From Streptomyces sp. CB02400 (GTDB lineage: Bacteria; Actinomycetota; Actinomycetes; Streptomycetales; Streptomycetaceae): a stretch of 64,000 bases of DNA. The stretch spans positions 1 to 64,000 of the forward strand of contig NZ_LIWB01000011.1 in NCBI RefSeq assembly GCF_001905725.1, written 5' to 3'. Both the position numbers and the translations under genes were made by a program. This document shows, one piece after another, positions 44,670 to 54,378 of the stretch. The notes beneath the pieces were generated by a model. It was not told where the DNA came from and did not search any database. It was given only the letters and a program-made list of their open reading frames with translations. Each line of letters starts with the position of its first letter. Within the stretch, counting starts at the first letter, position 1.

Positions 44670-47600
44670 ATGGACCCCGTCGATCTCCCCCTCCCCGTCG
44701 CCAGGCGGCCCCGGAACCAGGTCGACGGGCCCGCCCTGGAAGCCGAGCTGCGGGCCAGGGTCGACGGCGAGGTCCGCTTCGACGCGGGCACCCGTGCGGC
44801 CTACTCGACGGACGCCTCCAACTACCGGCAAGTACCCATCGGGGTGGTCGTCCCGCGCACGGTCGAGGCGGCCCGGGAGGCGGTGGCGGTGTGCCAGGAA
44901 CAGGGTGCACCGCTGCTGTCCCGGGGCGGCGGCACCAGCCTGGCCGGCGAGTGCTGCAACACCGCCGTGGTCCTGGACTGGAGCAAGTACTGCAACCGGC
45001 TGGTCTCCGTCGACCGGGAGAACCGCCGCTGCGTCGTCGAGCCGGGCATCGTCCTGGACGACCTGAACCGACAGCTCGCCGAGTACGACCTCATGTACGG
45101 GCCCAAACCGGCCACCCACCCGAACTGCACCATCGGCGGGATGATCGGCAACAACTCGTGCGGATCGACGGCCCAGGCGTACGGCAAGGTCGTCGACAAC
45201 CTGCGCCGCCTGGAGGTCCTCACCTACGACGGCGTCCGGATGTGGGTGGGGCGGACGGACGACGGCGAACTGGAACGGCTCATGGCGTCCGACGGGCGCA
45301 CGGGGGAGCTGTACCGGGGGCTGGCGGGGCTGCGCGACCGGTATGCCGGACTCGTCCGCGAGCGCTATCCGGACATCCCGCGCCGGGTCTCCGGCTACAA
45401 CCTGGACTCGCTCCTGCCCGAACAGGGCTTCGACGTCGCCGGACTGCTGACCGGCTCCGAGTCCACACTGGTCACGGTCCTGCGCGCGGAACTCGAACTC
45501 GTCCCCGTGCCGAAGCACAGCGCGCTGGTCGTGTTGGGTTACGAGGACATCTGCCAGGCCGCCGACCACGTGCCGGCCGTCCTGGAGCACCAGCCCGCGG
45601 CACTGGAAGGGGTGGACCACCAACTGGTTCACTTCCAGCAGAAGAAGCACCTCAACCCCGACGCGCTGAAGGAACTGCCCCAGGGCAGGGCCTACCTGAT
45701 GGTGCAGCTCAGCGGTGACACCCGCGAGGAGGTGGAGGAGCGGGCCAGGGCGCTCATCGACGCGAAGCCCGAGGACGTCGACCACACCTGGTACGACGAC
45801 CCGGAGCACATCGGACAGCTGTGGCGGGTGCGCGAGTCCGGACTGGGCGCCACCGCGCACGTCCCCGGCAAGCCGGACACCTGGGAGGGCTGGGAGGACT
45901 CGGCCGTGCCCGTGCACCGCCTCGGCGACTACCTGCGCGACCTGAAGCGCCTCTACGAACAGTTCGACTACGGGCACCCCTCGGTCTACGGCCACTTCGG
46001 CCACGGCTGCGTCCACACCCGTATCCCCTTCGACCTGGAATCCGAGGAAGGAGTCGCCCGGATGCGGGCGTTCGTGGAGCGCGCCGCCGACCTGGTCGTC
46101 TCCTACGGCGGATCGCTGTCCGGCGAGCACGGGGACGGCCAGTCGCGGGGCGAACTGCTGGAGAAGATGTTCGGGCCGGAACTGATCGAGGGGTTCGAGC
46201 GGTTGAAGGGCCTGTTCGACCCCGGGAACCGGATGAACCCGGGCAAGGTCGTCCTGCCGTACCGGCTGGACGAGAACCTGCGCCTGGGCGCGGACCACCT
46301 GCCCTGGGAGCCGGAGACCGTCTTCTCCTTCCCGCACGACGACGGCAGGTTCAGCCGCGCCGCCGCCCGCTGCGTCGGCGTAGGCAAGTGCCGCTCCTCG
46401 GAGGGCGGCGTGATGTGCCCGAGCTACCGGGCCACCCGCGAGGAGGAGCACTCCACCCGGGGCCGCGCCCGGCTGCTGTTCGAGATGGTCAACAACGACG
46501 GTGACTCGCCGGTCACGGACGGCTGGCGCTCCGACGAGGTGCACGACGCCCTCGACCTCTGTCTGGCCTGCAAGGGCTGCAAGACGGACTGCCCGGTCAA
46601 CGTCGACATGGCCACCTACAAGGCCGAGTTCCTGCACCACCACTACAAGGGCCGGCCGCGCCCCCTGGCGCACTACTCGATGGGCTGGCTGCCGGCCGTG
46701 GCCCGGCTGGCAGCCCTCGCGCCGCGCACCGTGAACGCGCTGGTCTCGGTGCCGTGGGTGGCACGGGCCGCCAAGGTGCTCGGAGGTGTGGCTGCCGAAC
46801 GTGACGTACCGGTCTTCGCCGAGCAGCGGTTCACCGACTGGTGGCGCGAGCGGGGAGGGCCGCGCGGTGACGGGCACCGGGGCGAGGTCGTGGTGTGGCC
46901 CGACACCTTCACCGACCACTTCCACCCCGCGATCGGCCGGGCCGCGGTGGAAGTCCTGGAGGCGGCCGGGTTCCGCGTCAAGGTGCCCGCAGCGGCGGTG
47001 TGCTGCGGGCTGACGTGGATCTCCACCGGACAACTGGGCGTCGCCGAGCGGGTCCTGCGCCACACCCTCGACGTGCTCCGTGAGGACCTGCGCCGGGGCA
47101 CCCCGGTGGTCGGCCTCGAACCGAGCTGCACCGCCGTCTTCCGGGCCGACGCCCCCGAACTGTTGCCGAAGGACCCGGACGTCGAGCGGTTGCGCGCCCA
47201 GACCAGGACGCTCGCCGAGATCCTGGTCGAACACGCCGACGACTGGCGGCCACCGCGCGTCGACACCCGCGCGGTGGTGCAGCGCCACTGCCACCAGTAC
47301 GCCGTCATGGGCTTCGACGCCGACCGCGAGGTCCTGCGGCGCGCGGGCGTGGACGCCGACGTGCTGGACGCCGGCTGCTGCGGACTGGCCGGCAACTTCG
47401 GCTTCGAGAAGGGTCATTACGACGTGTCAATGGCCTGCGCCGAGGCCGGGCTGCTGCCTGCCGTCCGGGAGGCGGACGAGTCGACACTGGTCCTCGCGGA
47501 CGGATTCAGCTGCCGCACCCAGGTCGACCAGGCAGGCACCGGACGTACCCCGCTGCACTTGGCGGAGATCCTCGCCGCCGGACTCCATGGGAGCGAGGCC

Positions 47601-47726
47601 GTGGCGGAGCGGCCCGAGGCGCCCGGACCGCGCTCCCTGCTACCGCTCGCGGTCACCGGCGCCGCGCTGCTCGCCGTCGCGGCCGGAGCGCGATACGTCC
47701 GAACGTCCACACGCGGTGCGTCCTAG
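44670..47726 (+). CDS. FAD-binding and Fe-S oxidoreductase, D-lactate dehydrogenase/glycolate oxidase type
   Basis: The 1018-residue fusion has three parts. A PCMH-type FAD domain (about 40-270) carries LLSRGGGTSLAGECCNT and NCTIGGMIGNNSCGS. An FAD-oxidase C domain (to about 540) carries SGEHGDGQSRGELLEKMFG. Two 4Fe-4S motifs follow (CVGVGKCRSSEGGVMCPS and CLACKGCKTDCPVN), then two CCG repeats (CCGLTWISTG, GCCGLAGNFG). This is the architecture of D-2-hydroxyacid:quinone oxidoreductases (Dld/YdiJ-like). The last 30 residues add a hydrophobic helix (LLPLAVTGAALLAVAAGA), which is unusual and may anchor it to the membrane. ATG at 44670. Confidence 0.88.
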   Translation: MDPVDLPLPVARRPRNQVDGPALEAELRARVDGEVRFDAGTRAAYSTDASNYRQVPIGVVVPRTVEAAREAVAVCQEQGAPLLSRGGGTSLAGECCNTAVVLDWSKYCNRLVSVDRENRRCVVEPGIVLDDLNRQLAEYDLMYGPKPATHPNCTIGGMIGNNSCGSTAQAYGKVVDNLRRLEVLTYDGVRMWVGRTDDGELERLMASDGRTGELYRGLAGLRDRYAGLVRERYPDIPRRVSGYNLDSLLPEQGFDVAGLLTGSESTLVTVLRAELELVPVPKHSALVVLGYEDICQAADHVPAVLEHQPAALEGVDHQLVHFQQKKHLNPDALKELPQGRAYLMVQLSGDTREEVEERARALIDAKPEDVDHTWYDDPEHIGQLWRVRESGLGATAHVPGKPDTWEGWEDSAVPVHRLGDYLRDLKRLYEQFDYGHPSVYGHFGHGCVHTRIPFDLESEEGVARMRAFVERAADLVVSYGGSLSGEHGDGQSRGELLEKMFGPELIEGFERLKGLFDPGNRMNPGKVVLPYRLDENLRLGADHLPWEPETVFSFPHDDGRFSRAAARCVGVGKCRSSEGGVMCPSYRATREEEHSTRGRARLLFEMVNNDGDSPVTDGWRSDEVHDALDLCLACKGCKTDCPVNVDMATYKAEFLHHHYKGRPRPLAHYSMGWLPAVARLAALAPRTVNALVSVPWVARAAKVLGGVAAERDVPVFAEQRFTDWWRERGGPRGDGHRGEVVVWPDTFTDHFHPAIGRAAVEVLEAAGFRVKVPAAAVCCGLTWISTGQLGVAERVLRHTLDVLREDLRRGTPVVGLEPSCTAVFRADAPELLPKDPDVERLRAQTRTLAEILVEHADDWRPPRVDTRAVVQRHCHQYAVMGFDADREVLRRAGVDADVLDAGCCGLAGNFGFEKGHYDVSMACAEAGLLPAVREADESTLVLADGFSCRTQVDQAGTGRTPLHLAEILAAGLHGSEAVAERPEAPGPRSLLPLAVTGAALLAVAAGARYVRTSTRGAS

Positions 47727-47993
47727 CCGCCGGTCACGTCCCGCGTACCGCTGTCCGGCCTGAACCGGCGCCGCACCTTGCCGCTGGGCACCGCCCTCAT
47801 GCCGACGGACCGGAAGCGTGGACCCGGGCGTGCGGCTGCGTGACCGTCCCGAGGCCGTGGCCCGCCATGCCGTCGCAACCGTGTCGTCCTGGAAGGACAC
47901 GTCGTACCCGCGAGCGGCCGCACACGACCGCGGGCGGACGGCGGGGACTGTTGCTCACCGGCGATGACAATGAGGCGTGCCCCACATCGTTCT

Positions 47994-49784
47994 TCACCAG
48001 CCGCCCGGCAGGACACTTCCCGAGGTGCCGCCGAACCGCGCGGAGCACTCCAGCAGCAGCGCGTGGACGAACCCCTGCGGCAGGTTCCCCCGTAGTTGAC
48101 GCTGGGCCACGTCGTACTCCTCGGAGAACAATCCCGCGGGACCGCAGGCTGACCGGGTCCGTTCGAACCATCGCGACGCCTCCGTCTCCCGGCCTTGTGC
48201 GTGGGCGGACAGCGCCGCCATGAAACCGCACAGCAGGAACGCCCCCTCGGCGTCACCCAGGGGCTCGTCCCCGTGGCGGAAGCGGTGCACGTACCCGTCC
48301 TTGGCCAGCCGCCGCACCACCTGCGCGTGCGTGAGCCGGAGGCTGGGGTCGGTGGGCGGCACCGCTCCGCAGGCCAGCGGCAGCAGGAGGGCGGCCTCCG
48401 GGCCCGGGTCGTCGGCGGCCCGCTGCCAGTGGCCGTCGGGGTGCAGGCAGCGGATCCGGGTCGCTTCCAGAACGTGCCCGGCCAGGCGGGACCAGTCGGC
48501 GGACGCTCCTGTGCCGATGTACCGGGCCAGGTCGCGCAGCCCCACGACACAGCACAGACGGGAGTGCGTCCACCAGCGCTCGTCCAGCTCCCACAACCCC
48601 GCGTTCGGCTCCGCCCAGCGTTCGGCCACGGCCTCGGCGGTGAGGCGGGCGGCCTCGGCGGACCGCCCGTCCAGCATGCCGTGACGACCGGCGGCGGCGA
48701 ACAGCTGAAGCACCTCCCCGAACGCGTCGAGCTGGAACTGGCGTCCGGCGCGGTTCCCGGCGCGGTTGCTGCCGCCGGGATAGCCGGTGAGCGGCAGCGG
48801 GTGCTCGTCCGGCGGCGGCCGGCCGTCGACGGTGTAGGCGGGACGCAGGTCGGCGCCGTCCTCCAGGATGCGGTCGGTGACGAAGCGCACCGCCCGATCC
48901 AGCAACGGGTGGGGGCCGTGTGCGGCGACGGCGATCCCGGCGTAGCACTGGTCGCGGATCCAGGCGTAGCGGTAGTCGTAGTCACGGCCGGTGTCGGCGC
49001 GCTCGGGCAGCGAGGTGGTGGCGGCCGCGACCATGCCTCCCCGGGAACCGGTCAGGCCGTTCAGGACGGCGTACGCCATGCGGGTGTCGCGGGGTGCCGC
49101 GGTGTCGGCGCAGTCCGGCACCGCCTTCTTCCACCAGCGTTCGGTGGCCTCCCAGAGGTCCTGCGGGTCCAGTGGTGCGTCCTGCCACTCGGTGGCGATC
49201 TCCAGTACCAGGTCGTGGTGGGCGCCTTCGGACAGCCGCAGCCGCCCGCGCAGCTCGCCGTCCGGACCGGTCCGGGCCCGGTCCGCACCGGTGAGTCTCA
49301 CGTGGAGCGCGCCGCTGCGGGCCCGCCACAGCCCTCCCTCACGACGGAGACCGGTCATGCCCCGCCGCCCGTACTCGGCGCGTACGTCGAGACCGATGTC
49401 GACGAGGGCCTCACCGCGGACGGCGCGGACCTGACGGAGCAGCACGACGCGTTCTGTCTCCGCGGGTACGGCGAGGGCCTCGCGGCAGGAGACGATGCCG
49501 TCGGCGGTGACCCAGCGGCTGACCCGGACGAGAGTGCCGTCCTCGTAGTAGCCGCCCCACACGTTCCAGTCGTCCGCGGGGCGGACCCGGTAGTGGCCGG
49601 GCCCGCCCAGGAGGCCGGAGAAGACGGCGCCGCTGTGCCAGGCGGGTGCGCAGAGCCAGGCGATCCCTCCGCGTGGATCGACGAGCGCGCCGCGTTCCCC
49701 GTCGGCGACGAGGGCGTAGTCGCGCAGCACCCACGGGCTGTTGTCCGTGCGCCGTGCGTCGATGAGGTGGGGGCCACCGCTCAT
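47994..49784 (-). CDS. GH15-family glycosidase (glucoamylase/trehalase type)
   Basis: The 596-residue cytoplasmic protein has an N-terminal beta-sandwich (ALVADGERGALVDPRGGIAW) and an alpha/alpha barrel. GH15 landmarks are YDYRYAWIRDQCYAG, RQFQLDAFGEVLQLF, LWELDERWWTHSRL with the probable acid Glu, and LRGNLPQGFVHALLL near the base Glu. Family members hydrolyse alpha-glucosides such as trehalose or dextrins. Its ATG at 49784 overlaps the stop of the enolase-superfamily gene (ATGA). A glycogen- or trehalose-linked function is possible; substrate not determined. Confidence 0.87.
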   Translation of the reverse strand: MSGGPHLIDARRTDNSPWVLRDYALVADGERGALVDPRGGIAWLCAPAWHSGAVFSGLLGGPGHYRVRPADDWNVWGGYYEDGTLVRVSRWVTADGIVSCREALAVPAETERVVLLRQVRAVRGEALVDIGLDVRAEYGRRGMTGLRREGGLWRARSGALHVRLTGADRARTGPDGELRGRLRLSEGAHHDLVLEIATEWQDAPLDPQDLWEATERWWKKAVPDCADTAAPRDTRMAYAVLNGLTGSRGGMVAAATTSLPERADTGRDYDYRYAWIRDQCYAGIAVAAHGPHPLLDRAVRFVTDRILEDGADLRPAYTVDGRPPPDEHPLPLTGYPGGSNRAGNRAGRQFQLDAFGEVLQLFAAAGRHGMLDGRSAEAARLTAEAVAERWAEPNAGLWELDERWWTHSRLCCVVGLRDLARYIGTGASADWSRLAGHVLEATRIRCLHPDGHWQRAADDPGPEAALLLPLACGAVPPTDPSLRLTHAQVVRRLAKDGYVHRFRHGDEPLGDAEGAFLLCGFMAALSAHAQGRETEASRWFERTRSACGPAGLFSEEYDVAQRQLRGNLPQGFVHALLLECSARFGGTSGSVLPGGW

Positions 49785-50921
49785 CCGGTGCGGAAGCGTT
49801 CGGCGGCCCGCCGGTTCAGGCTGAGGCCGTGGCCCGGCTCGCCGGAGGCGCCGGGGGTGACGGTGCCGCCGCCCGGGTCCAGGGTGCCGTGGAACAGCAG
49901 GTTCTCGATGCGGACGTGGTCGTGGAACCAACCACTCCAGGTGCCGGGTGTTGGGCACGGCGGCGGCGACGTGGGCGTGCAGGTGCGGGGCGCAGTGGTC
50001 GGAGAGGTGCAGGCCGAGCCCTTCGGCGACGGCGGCGGCGCGCAGCCACACGGTGATGCCTCCACACCGGGTGACGTCGGCCTGGAGGCAGTCGACTGCT
50101 CCCGAGGCGGCCATCCGGGTCAGGTACGGCAGGTCGTAGCCGTACTCACCGGCGGCGACGTCGGCGGCGACCGCGTCGCGGACCACGCGCAGCCCCGCGA
50201 GGTCGTCCGAGGAGACGGGTTCCTCCAGCCAGGTGACGCCCGAGTCGGCCATGGCCCCGGCCATGCGCACCGCCTGTTTACGGGTGTAGCCGCCGTTCGC
50301 GTCGACGTACAGGTGCGCCGCGTCGCCCACGACCTCGCGGGTCAGGCGGGTCCGGTGCAGGTCGCGGGACTCCTCGCGTCCCCAGGACTCCCCGACCTTG
50401 ATCTTCACTCGGTCGATGCCCTGCTCGGTCCACCCGCGCAGTTGCCGTTCGAGCTGGGTGTCGTCGTACGGGGTGAGGCCGCCGCTGCCGTACACCGCGA
50501 CCTCGGCACGGGCCGCACCGAGCAGCCCGACCAGGGGCAGTCCGAGCAGGCGGGCCTTGAGGTCCCACAGGGCGGTGTCGACGGCGGAGAGCGCGCCGGC
50601 GGCGATGCCGGGCCGTCCGGTGTTGCGCACGGCACGGCTCATGCGGTCGCCCGCGGCGGGGACGTCGAAGGGGTCGTGCCCGGTGACGAGGCCGGACAGT
50701 TCGTCACGGACCACCGCTGCGGTGGCGGCCGATCCGTAGGTCCAGCCGAGACCGGTGTGGCCGGCCGCGGCGACTTCCACCAGGACGAGGGTGGTGGCGT
50801 CCCAGGCGAGGGTGGCGTCCCCGCCCGGAAGGTCGGTGGGGACGCGGTACACGGAGACGGACAGGTGCTCCACGGCAGGTCCGTCGTGGAGTGTCCGAGC
50901 CGGTGGCGCCGGGTGGGTCAC
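49781..50921 (-). pseudogene. Enolase-superfamily (mandelate racemase/muconate lactonising) enzyme with a 4-bp duplication
   Basis: The N-terminal 330 residues carry the superfamily catalytic set: the KxK motif in DRVKIKVGES, metal ligands in YVDANGGY, WLEEPVSS and AAGEYGYD, and the His in LSDHCAPHLHAH. Near 49926-49933 the tandem AACC AACC (one copy expected) shifts the frame. Past it, the proper C-terminus (HDHVRIENLLFHGTLDPGGG) is in another frame and ends at 49781. The shifted frame instead runs into the GH15 gene and makes a false 975-codon fusion. The GTG start overlaps the stop of the upstream gene (GTGA). Confidence 0.75.
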
Positions 50922-52762
50922 TTGTTCCCTTCGGTGCTGTCGTGCGGTCCGGCGCCGGGCCGGTCACCGCGGTGACGGCTGCCCGGCAGCATCTCCTGCA
51001 CCTTGGCCTTGATGCCCTGCTTCACCATGGAGCCGCGGTCGCTGTCGCCCTTGAGGATCGCGGTGGCCGCGGCCTCGATCTGGTCCAGCTCCGCGTGCGG
51101 CGGGATGGGCGGGACGGCCGGGTCGGTGCGGAAGTCGATGACGAAGGGCCGGTCGGCGGCGAGGGCCCGGTCCCAGGCGGACTCGACGTGCTTGGGCTTC
51201 TCCACCCGTACCCCGTCCAGGCCCATGCGCTGCGCGAACTCCGCGTACGGCAGGTCGGGGATGTGTTGCGACTCCTCGAACTGCGGGGCACCGGACATCG
51301 CCCGCATCTCCCAGGTGACCTGGTTCAGGTCGCCGTTGTTGAGCACCGCGACGATCAGCCGGGGGTCGGACCACTCGCGGTAGTACTTCGCGGCGGTGAC
51401 CATCTCCATCATGCCGTTCATCTGCATGGCGCCGTCGCCGACCAGGGCGATGGCAGGCCGGTCGGGATGCGCGAACTTCGCCCCGATGGCGTACGGCACG
51501 CCGGGCCCCATGGTGGCCAGGGTGCCGGACAGGGAGCCGCGCATCCGACCGCGCAGCCGCAGGTGCCGGGCGTACCAGTTGGCGGCCGACCCGGAGTCGG
51601 CGGCGAGGATCGCGTCGTCGGGCAGCTTGCCGTCCAGGGCGTGGACGACGTACTCGGGGTTGACGGGATCGGCGCTGACGGCGGCCCGCCGCTGCATGAC
51701 CTCCCACCAGCGGGCGACGTTCTTCTCCACCTGCTCCCGCCAGGTCCGGTCCGTCTTGCGATGCAGGCGCGGCAGCAGCCGCCGCAGCGTCTCGCGGGCG
51801 TCGCCGACGAGGTTGACCTCGTTCGGGTAGCGCAGGCCGATCATGTGCGGGTCGATGTCGATCTGCACGGCCCGCGCCTGGTCCAGCTCCGGCATGAACT
51901 GCGTGTACGGGAAGCTGGAGCCGATCATCAGCAGGGTGTCGCAGTCCCGCATCAGCTCGTAGGAGGGACGGGTGCCCAGCAGCCCGATGGAGCCGGTGAC
52001 ATAGGGCAGGTCGTCGGGCAGGGCGTCCTTGCCGAGCAGGGCCTTGGCCACGCCGGCGCCGAGCACGTCCGCCAGCCGCTCGACCTCCTCACGGGCGCCG
52101 CGGGCCCCCTGTCCGATCAGCACGGCGACCTTCTCGCCGGCGTTCAGCACGTCGGCGGCCCGCTGGAGGTCCTCGTCGGCCGGGACCGGTGCGTAGCGGC
52201 CCAGTCCGAGGCTGGAGGGCACCATCTTGAAGGCGTGGCCGGGCGGGCTGTAGTCCAGCTCCTGCACGTCGCCGGGGAGGATGATCGCGGTGACGGTGCG
52301 CTTGGCGTACGCGGTGCGGAAGGCCCGGTCGATCAGGTTCGGCAACTGTTCGGGCACCGTCGCCGTCTCGCAGAAGTCCGAGGCCACGTCCTTGTACAGG
52401 CTGGCGAGGTCCACTTCCTGCTGGTAGGAGCCGCCCATGGCGCTGCGGTTGGTCTGCCCGACCAGCGCCACCACGGGCACGTGGTCCAGCTTGGCGTCGT
52501 ACAGCCCGTTCAGCAGGTGGATCGCGCCGGGACCCGAGGTGGCGGCACAGACACCCACCTTGCCGGAGAACTTGGCGTACCCGACGGCCTGGAAGGCCGC
52601 CATCTCCTCGTGCCGTGCCTGCACGAACTTCGGCTCGTTGTCCGCCCGTCCCCAGGCCGCCAGCAGACCGTTGATGCCGTCACCCGCGTAGGCGAAGACA
52701 TGATCTACGTCCCACTCGCGCAGCCGCTGGAGGATGTAGTCGGACACCTTGGTGCTGGCCAT
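50918..52762 (-). CDS. poxB: Thiamine-diphosphate-dependent pyruvate oxidase-like enzyme
   Basis: The 614-residue protein starts ASTKVSDYILQRLREWDVDH, typical of PoxB-like enzymes. The catalytic Glu lies in VQARHEEMAAFQA. GPGAIHLLNGLYDAKLDHVP and the TPP/Mg motif (GDGAMQMNGMMEMVTAAKYY, then NNGD) are present. A central FAD-type domain and a C-terminal amphipathic tail are consistent with quinone-linked pyruvate oxidation to acetate and CO2 at the membrane. An acetolactate-synthase-like activity cannot be excluded. It heads an operon with the enolase-superfamily and GH15 genes, all with overlapping stops and starts. ATG at 52762. Confidence 0.85.
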   Translation of the reverse strand: MASTKVSDYILQRLREWDVDHVFAYAGDGINGLLAAWGRADNEPKFVQARHEEMAAFQAVGYAKFSGKVGVCAATSGPGAIHLLNGLYDAKLDHVPVVALVGQTNRSAMGGSYQQEVDLASLYKDVASDFCETATVPEQLPNLIDRAFRTAYAKRTVTAIILPGDVQELDYSPPGHAFKMVPSSLGLGRYAPVPADEDLQRAADVLNAGEKVAVLIGQGARGAREEVERLADVLGAGVAKALLGKDALPDDLPYVTGSIGLLGTRPSYELMRDCDTLLMIGSSFPYTQFMPELDQARAVQIDIDPHMIGLRYPNEVNLVGDARETLRRLLPRLHRKTDRTWREQVEKNVARWWEVMQRRAAVSADPVNPEYVVHALDGKLPDDAILAADSGSAANWYARHLRLRGRMRGSLSGTLATMGPGVPYAIGAKFAHPDRPAIALVGDGAMQMNGMMEMVTAAKYYREWSDPRLIVAVLNNGDLNQVTWEMRAMSGAPQFEESQHIPDLPYAEFAQRMGLDGVRVEKPKHVESAWDRALAADRPFVIDFRTDPAVPPIPPHAELDQIEAAATAILKGDSDRGSMVKQGIKAKVQEMLPGSRHRGDRPGAGPHDSTEGNK

Positions 52763-53333
52763 GGACACTCCGTTTCCGATCCCGTCAGTGAACGACTGTC
52801 CCGGTGCCCCCGGTCCGGGGTGCGCACAGGGGCGCGTGAGGCACGTCCTTCGATGGGTAACCGTGCGGACACGGGGGAAACGTCGACCTCGCGAAGCCGA
52901 CCCGGTGACGCGGGCGTCAGCCCGGGAGACCGGTGCGACACGTCGCGGTGAAACCGCTAGCTGCCTCACGGCCTTCGACCCCTCTGCCGACATGGTCCAC
53001 GCGCTGGGCACCTTCCTCCAACGGACCACGCGCCGTTACGGACCCGAGTGGTCGCGACCACGCAGACCTCCGGCTCCGGCCATGGACCGTGGCTTTGACA
53101 TCGGCCGCCGGAGTGAAATGGCGGGTTGTGCGGCGTCACCGGCGTGTCGCGTGGCACTCATCCCTTGCCGGGCGCCGAGGAAGCGCCTTCCCGCCTGTTC
53201 CGCTCGGTGGCGGTGTGCGGAGGGCGGTGACGCCGCAGTGGCCGGACGTCGCACGAGACGCGGACGGCTTCGCCATAAGGCGACGAAGCCAGGAATCCAC
53301 GCCGCGCCGGGGACCGAGATGGAGAGGCCGACC
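52763..53333. other. Divergent intergenic region, nothing recognised
   Basis: About 570 bp separate poxB from the hemerythrin gene. The frames here are Arg/Ala/Thr-rich without family signatures. Promoters for both genes are expected here, but no good -35/-10 pair was spotted. Confidence 0.4.
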
Positions 53334-53897
53334 ATGGGACATGGCGGAAACGTCATTCAGGAACTGACCACGGACCACCGCGAGGTGGACTCACTCTTCG
53401 AACAGATCGAGGCGCTGCCCACAGGTGAGCAGCGGCGGCGCGAACTGGCGGACGAATTGACGAGGGAGCTGGTGCGACACTCGGTGGCGGAAGAGGAACA
53501 TCTGTACCCGACGGTGCGCCGTTACGTCGACGGGGGCGACGATCTGGCCGACAAGGAGATCGCCGACCACAGCGAAGTCGAGCGCATGCTCAAGGAACTC
53601 GAAGGCTGTGAGCCCGGTGACGGCCGGTTCGACACCTTGATCACGCAGCTGAGGACGTCCGTCACCGAACACGTCGCCGACGAGGAGAACCGGCTGTTCC
53701 CCCTGCTGGCCGACGCCTGTTCCGCCGACGCCCTGCGGGAGTTGGGCGAGAAGGTGCGGATGGCCAAGGAGACCGCGCCCACCCGCCCGCACCCCGCCGC
53801 GCCCGACACCCCGCCCGCCAACAAACTCCTCGCCCCGGGCACCGGCATGGTCGACCGGCTGCGCGACGCGCTCACCGGCCGCGGCCGACAGGACTGA
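53334..53897 (+). CDS. Hemerythrin HHE-domain protein
   Basis: The 187-residue protein has the HHE four-helix pattern: TTDHREVDSLFEQIEAL, RHSVAEEEHLYPTVRRY, DHSEVERMLKELE and HVADEENRLFPLLA provide the His/Glu ligands of a di-iron site. A Pro-rich linker and a short basic tail (MVDRLRDALTGRGRQD) follow. GGAGAGG precedes the ATG at 53334. Such proteins bind oxygen or sense redox and nitric oxide. The location next to poxB and other respiratory genes fits a redox-stress role. Confidence 0.9.
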   Translation: MGHGGNVIQELTTDHREVDSLFEQIEALPTGEQRRRELADELTRELVRHSVAEEEHLYPTVRRYVDGGDDLADKEIADHSEVERMLKELEGCEPGDGRFDTLITQLRTSVTEHVADEENRLFPLLADACSADALRELGEKVRMAKETAPTRPHPAAPDTPPANKLLAPGTGMVDRLRDALTGRGRQD

Positions 53898-54378
53898 AGG
53901 CTCACCGGACCGTGTCCGCCGTACCTGTCGCACGAGGGGAATGCGGCATGCCGGGAACGTGCTCAGCTCCTGGCCGGAGCAGCGCACAGGGCGCCTGCGC
54001 ATCGGCTTGCGCGGGTGGGATGCCCTTGGCCTGCGGCCCCTCCGTGCTCGCCCGGCGCGTACGGTCTCGTCGGAGTCGCCGAGCCGCTGCCCCTCCCGGC
54101 GAACGGATTCAGCTCCGCGTCGGCCGAATCCACAGCCACTGGTGGACCGTTGAGCATGATGCGCTGTGTTCGGAGCGGGCACCCTGACGTGGATCCCGGT
54201 AGCGGGGAGGGCGCCCGGGTGGGAGGCGAGTCTCCGTATCCGGAGGAGTTCAGGAAGGATGCGGCCGCGTGGCTGGTGCTGAAAAGGTCCGAACGGGACA
54301 CCCGTGAAGCCGAGGCGGACGGCAGGCAGCGGCGCGCACGGCATGAGGCGCCGCGTGGTGTGAGGGGCGAGGTGGGCG
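53898..54378. other. Intergenic region, nothing recognised
   Basis: About 480 bp have only composition-driven open frames and no family match. The stretch just before 54379 supplies GAGGTG as a ribosome site for the dehydrogenase. Confidence 0.4.

Noticed and set aside
44598..47417. 939-codon minus-strand frame opposite the FAD/Fe-S dehydrogenase
   Set aside because: Antisense shadow caused by GC-rich codon structure; no family features.
47994..50921. Single bifunctional enolase-superfamily/GH15 protein
   Set aside because: The junction is produced by a 4-bp tandem duplication; the linking residues are Arg/Pro noise and the true C-terminus of the first enzyme is in the other frame.
48195..50975. 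926-codon plus-strand frame opposite the GH15 and enolase-superfamily genes
   Set aside because: Shadow frame with Gly/Val/Gln-rich text and no domain; the opposite strand has real enzymes.
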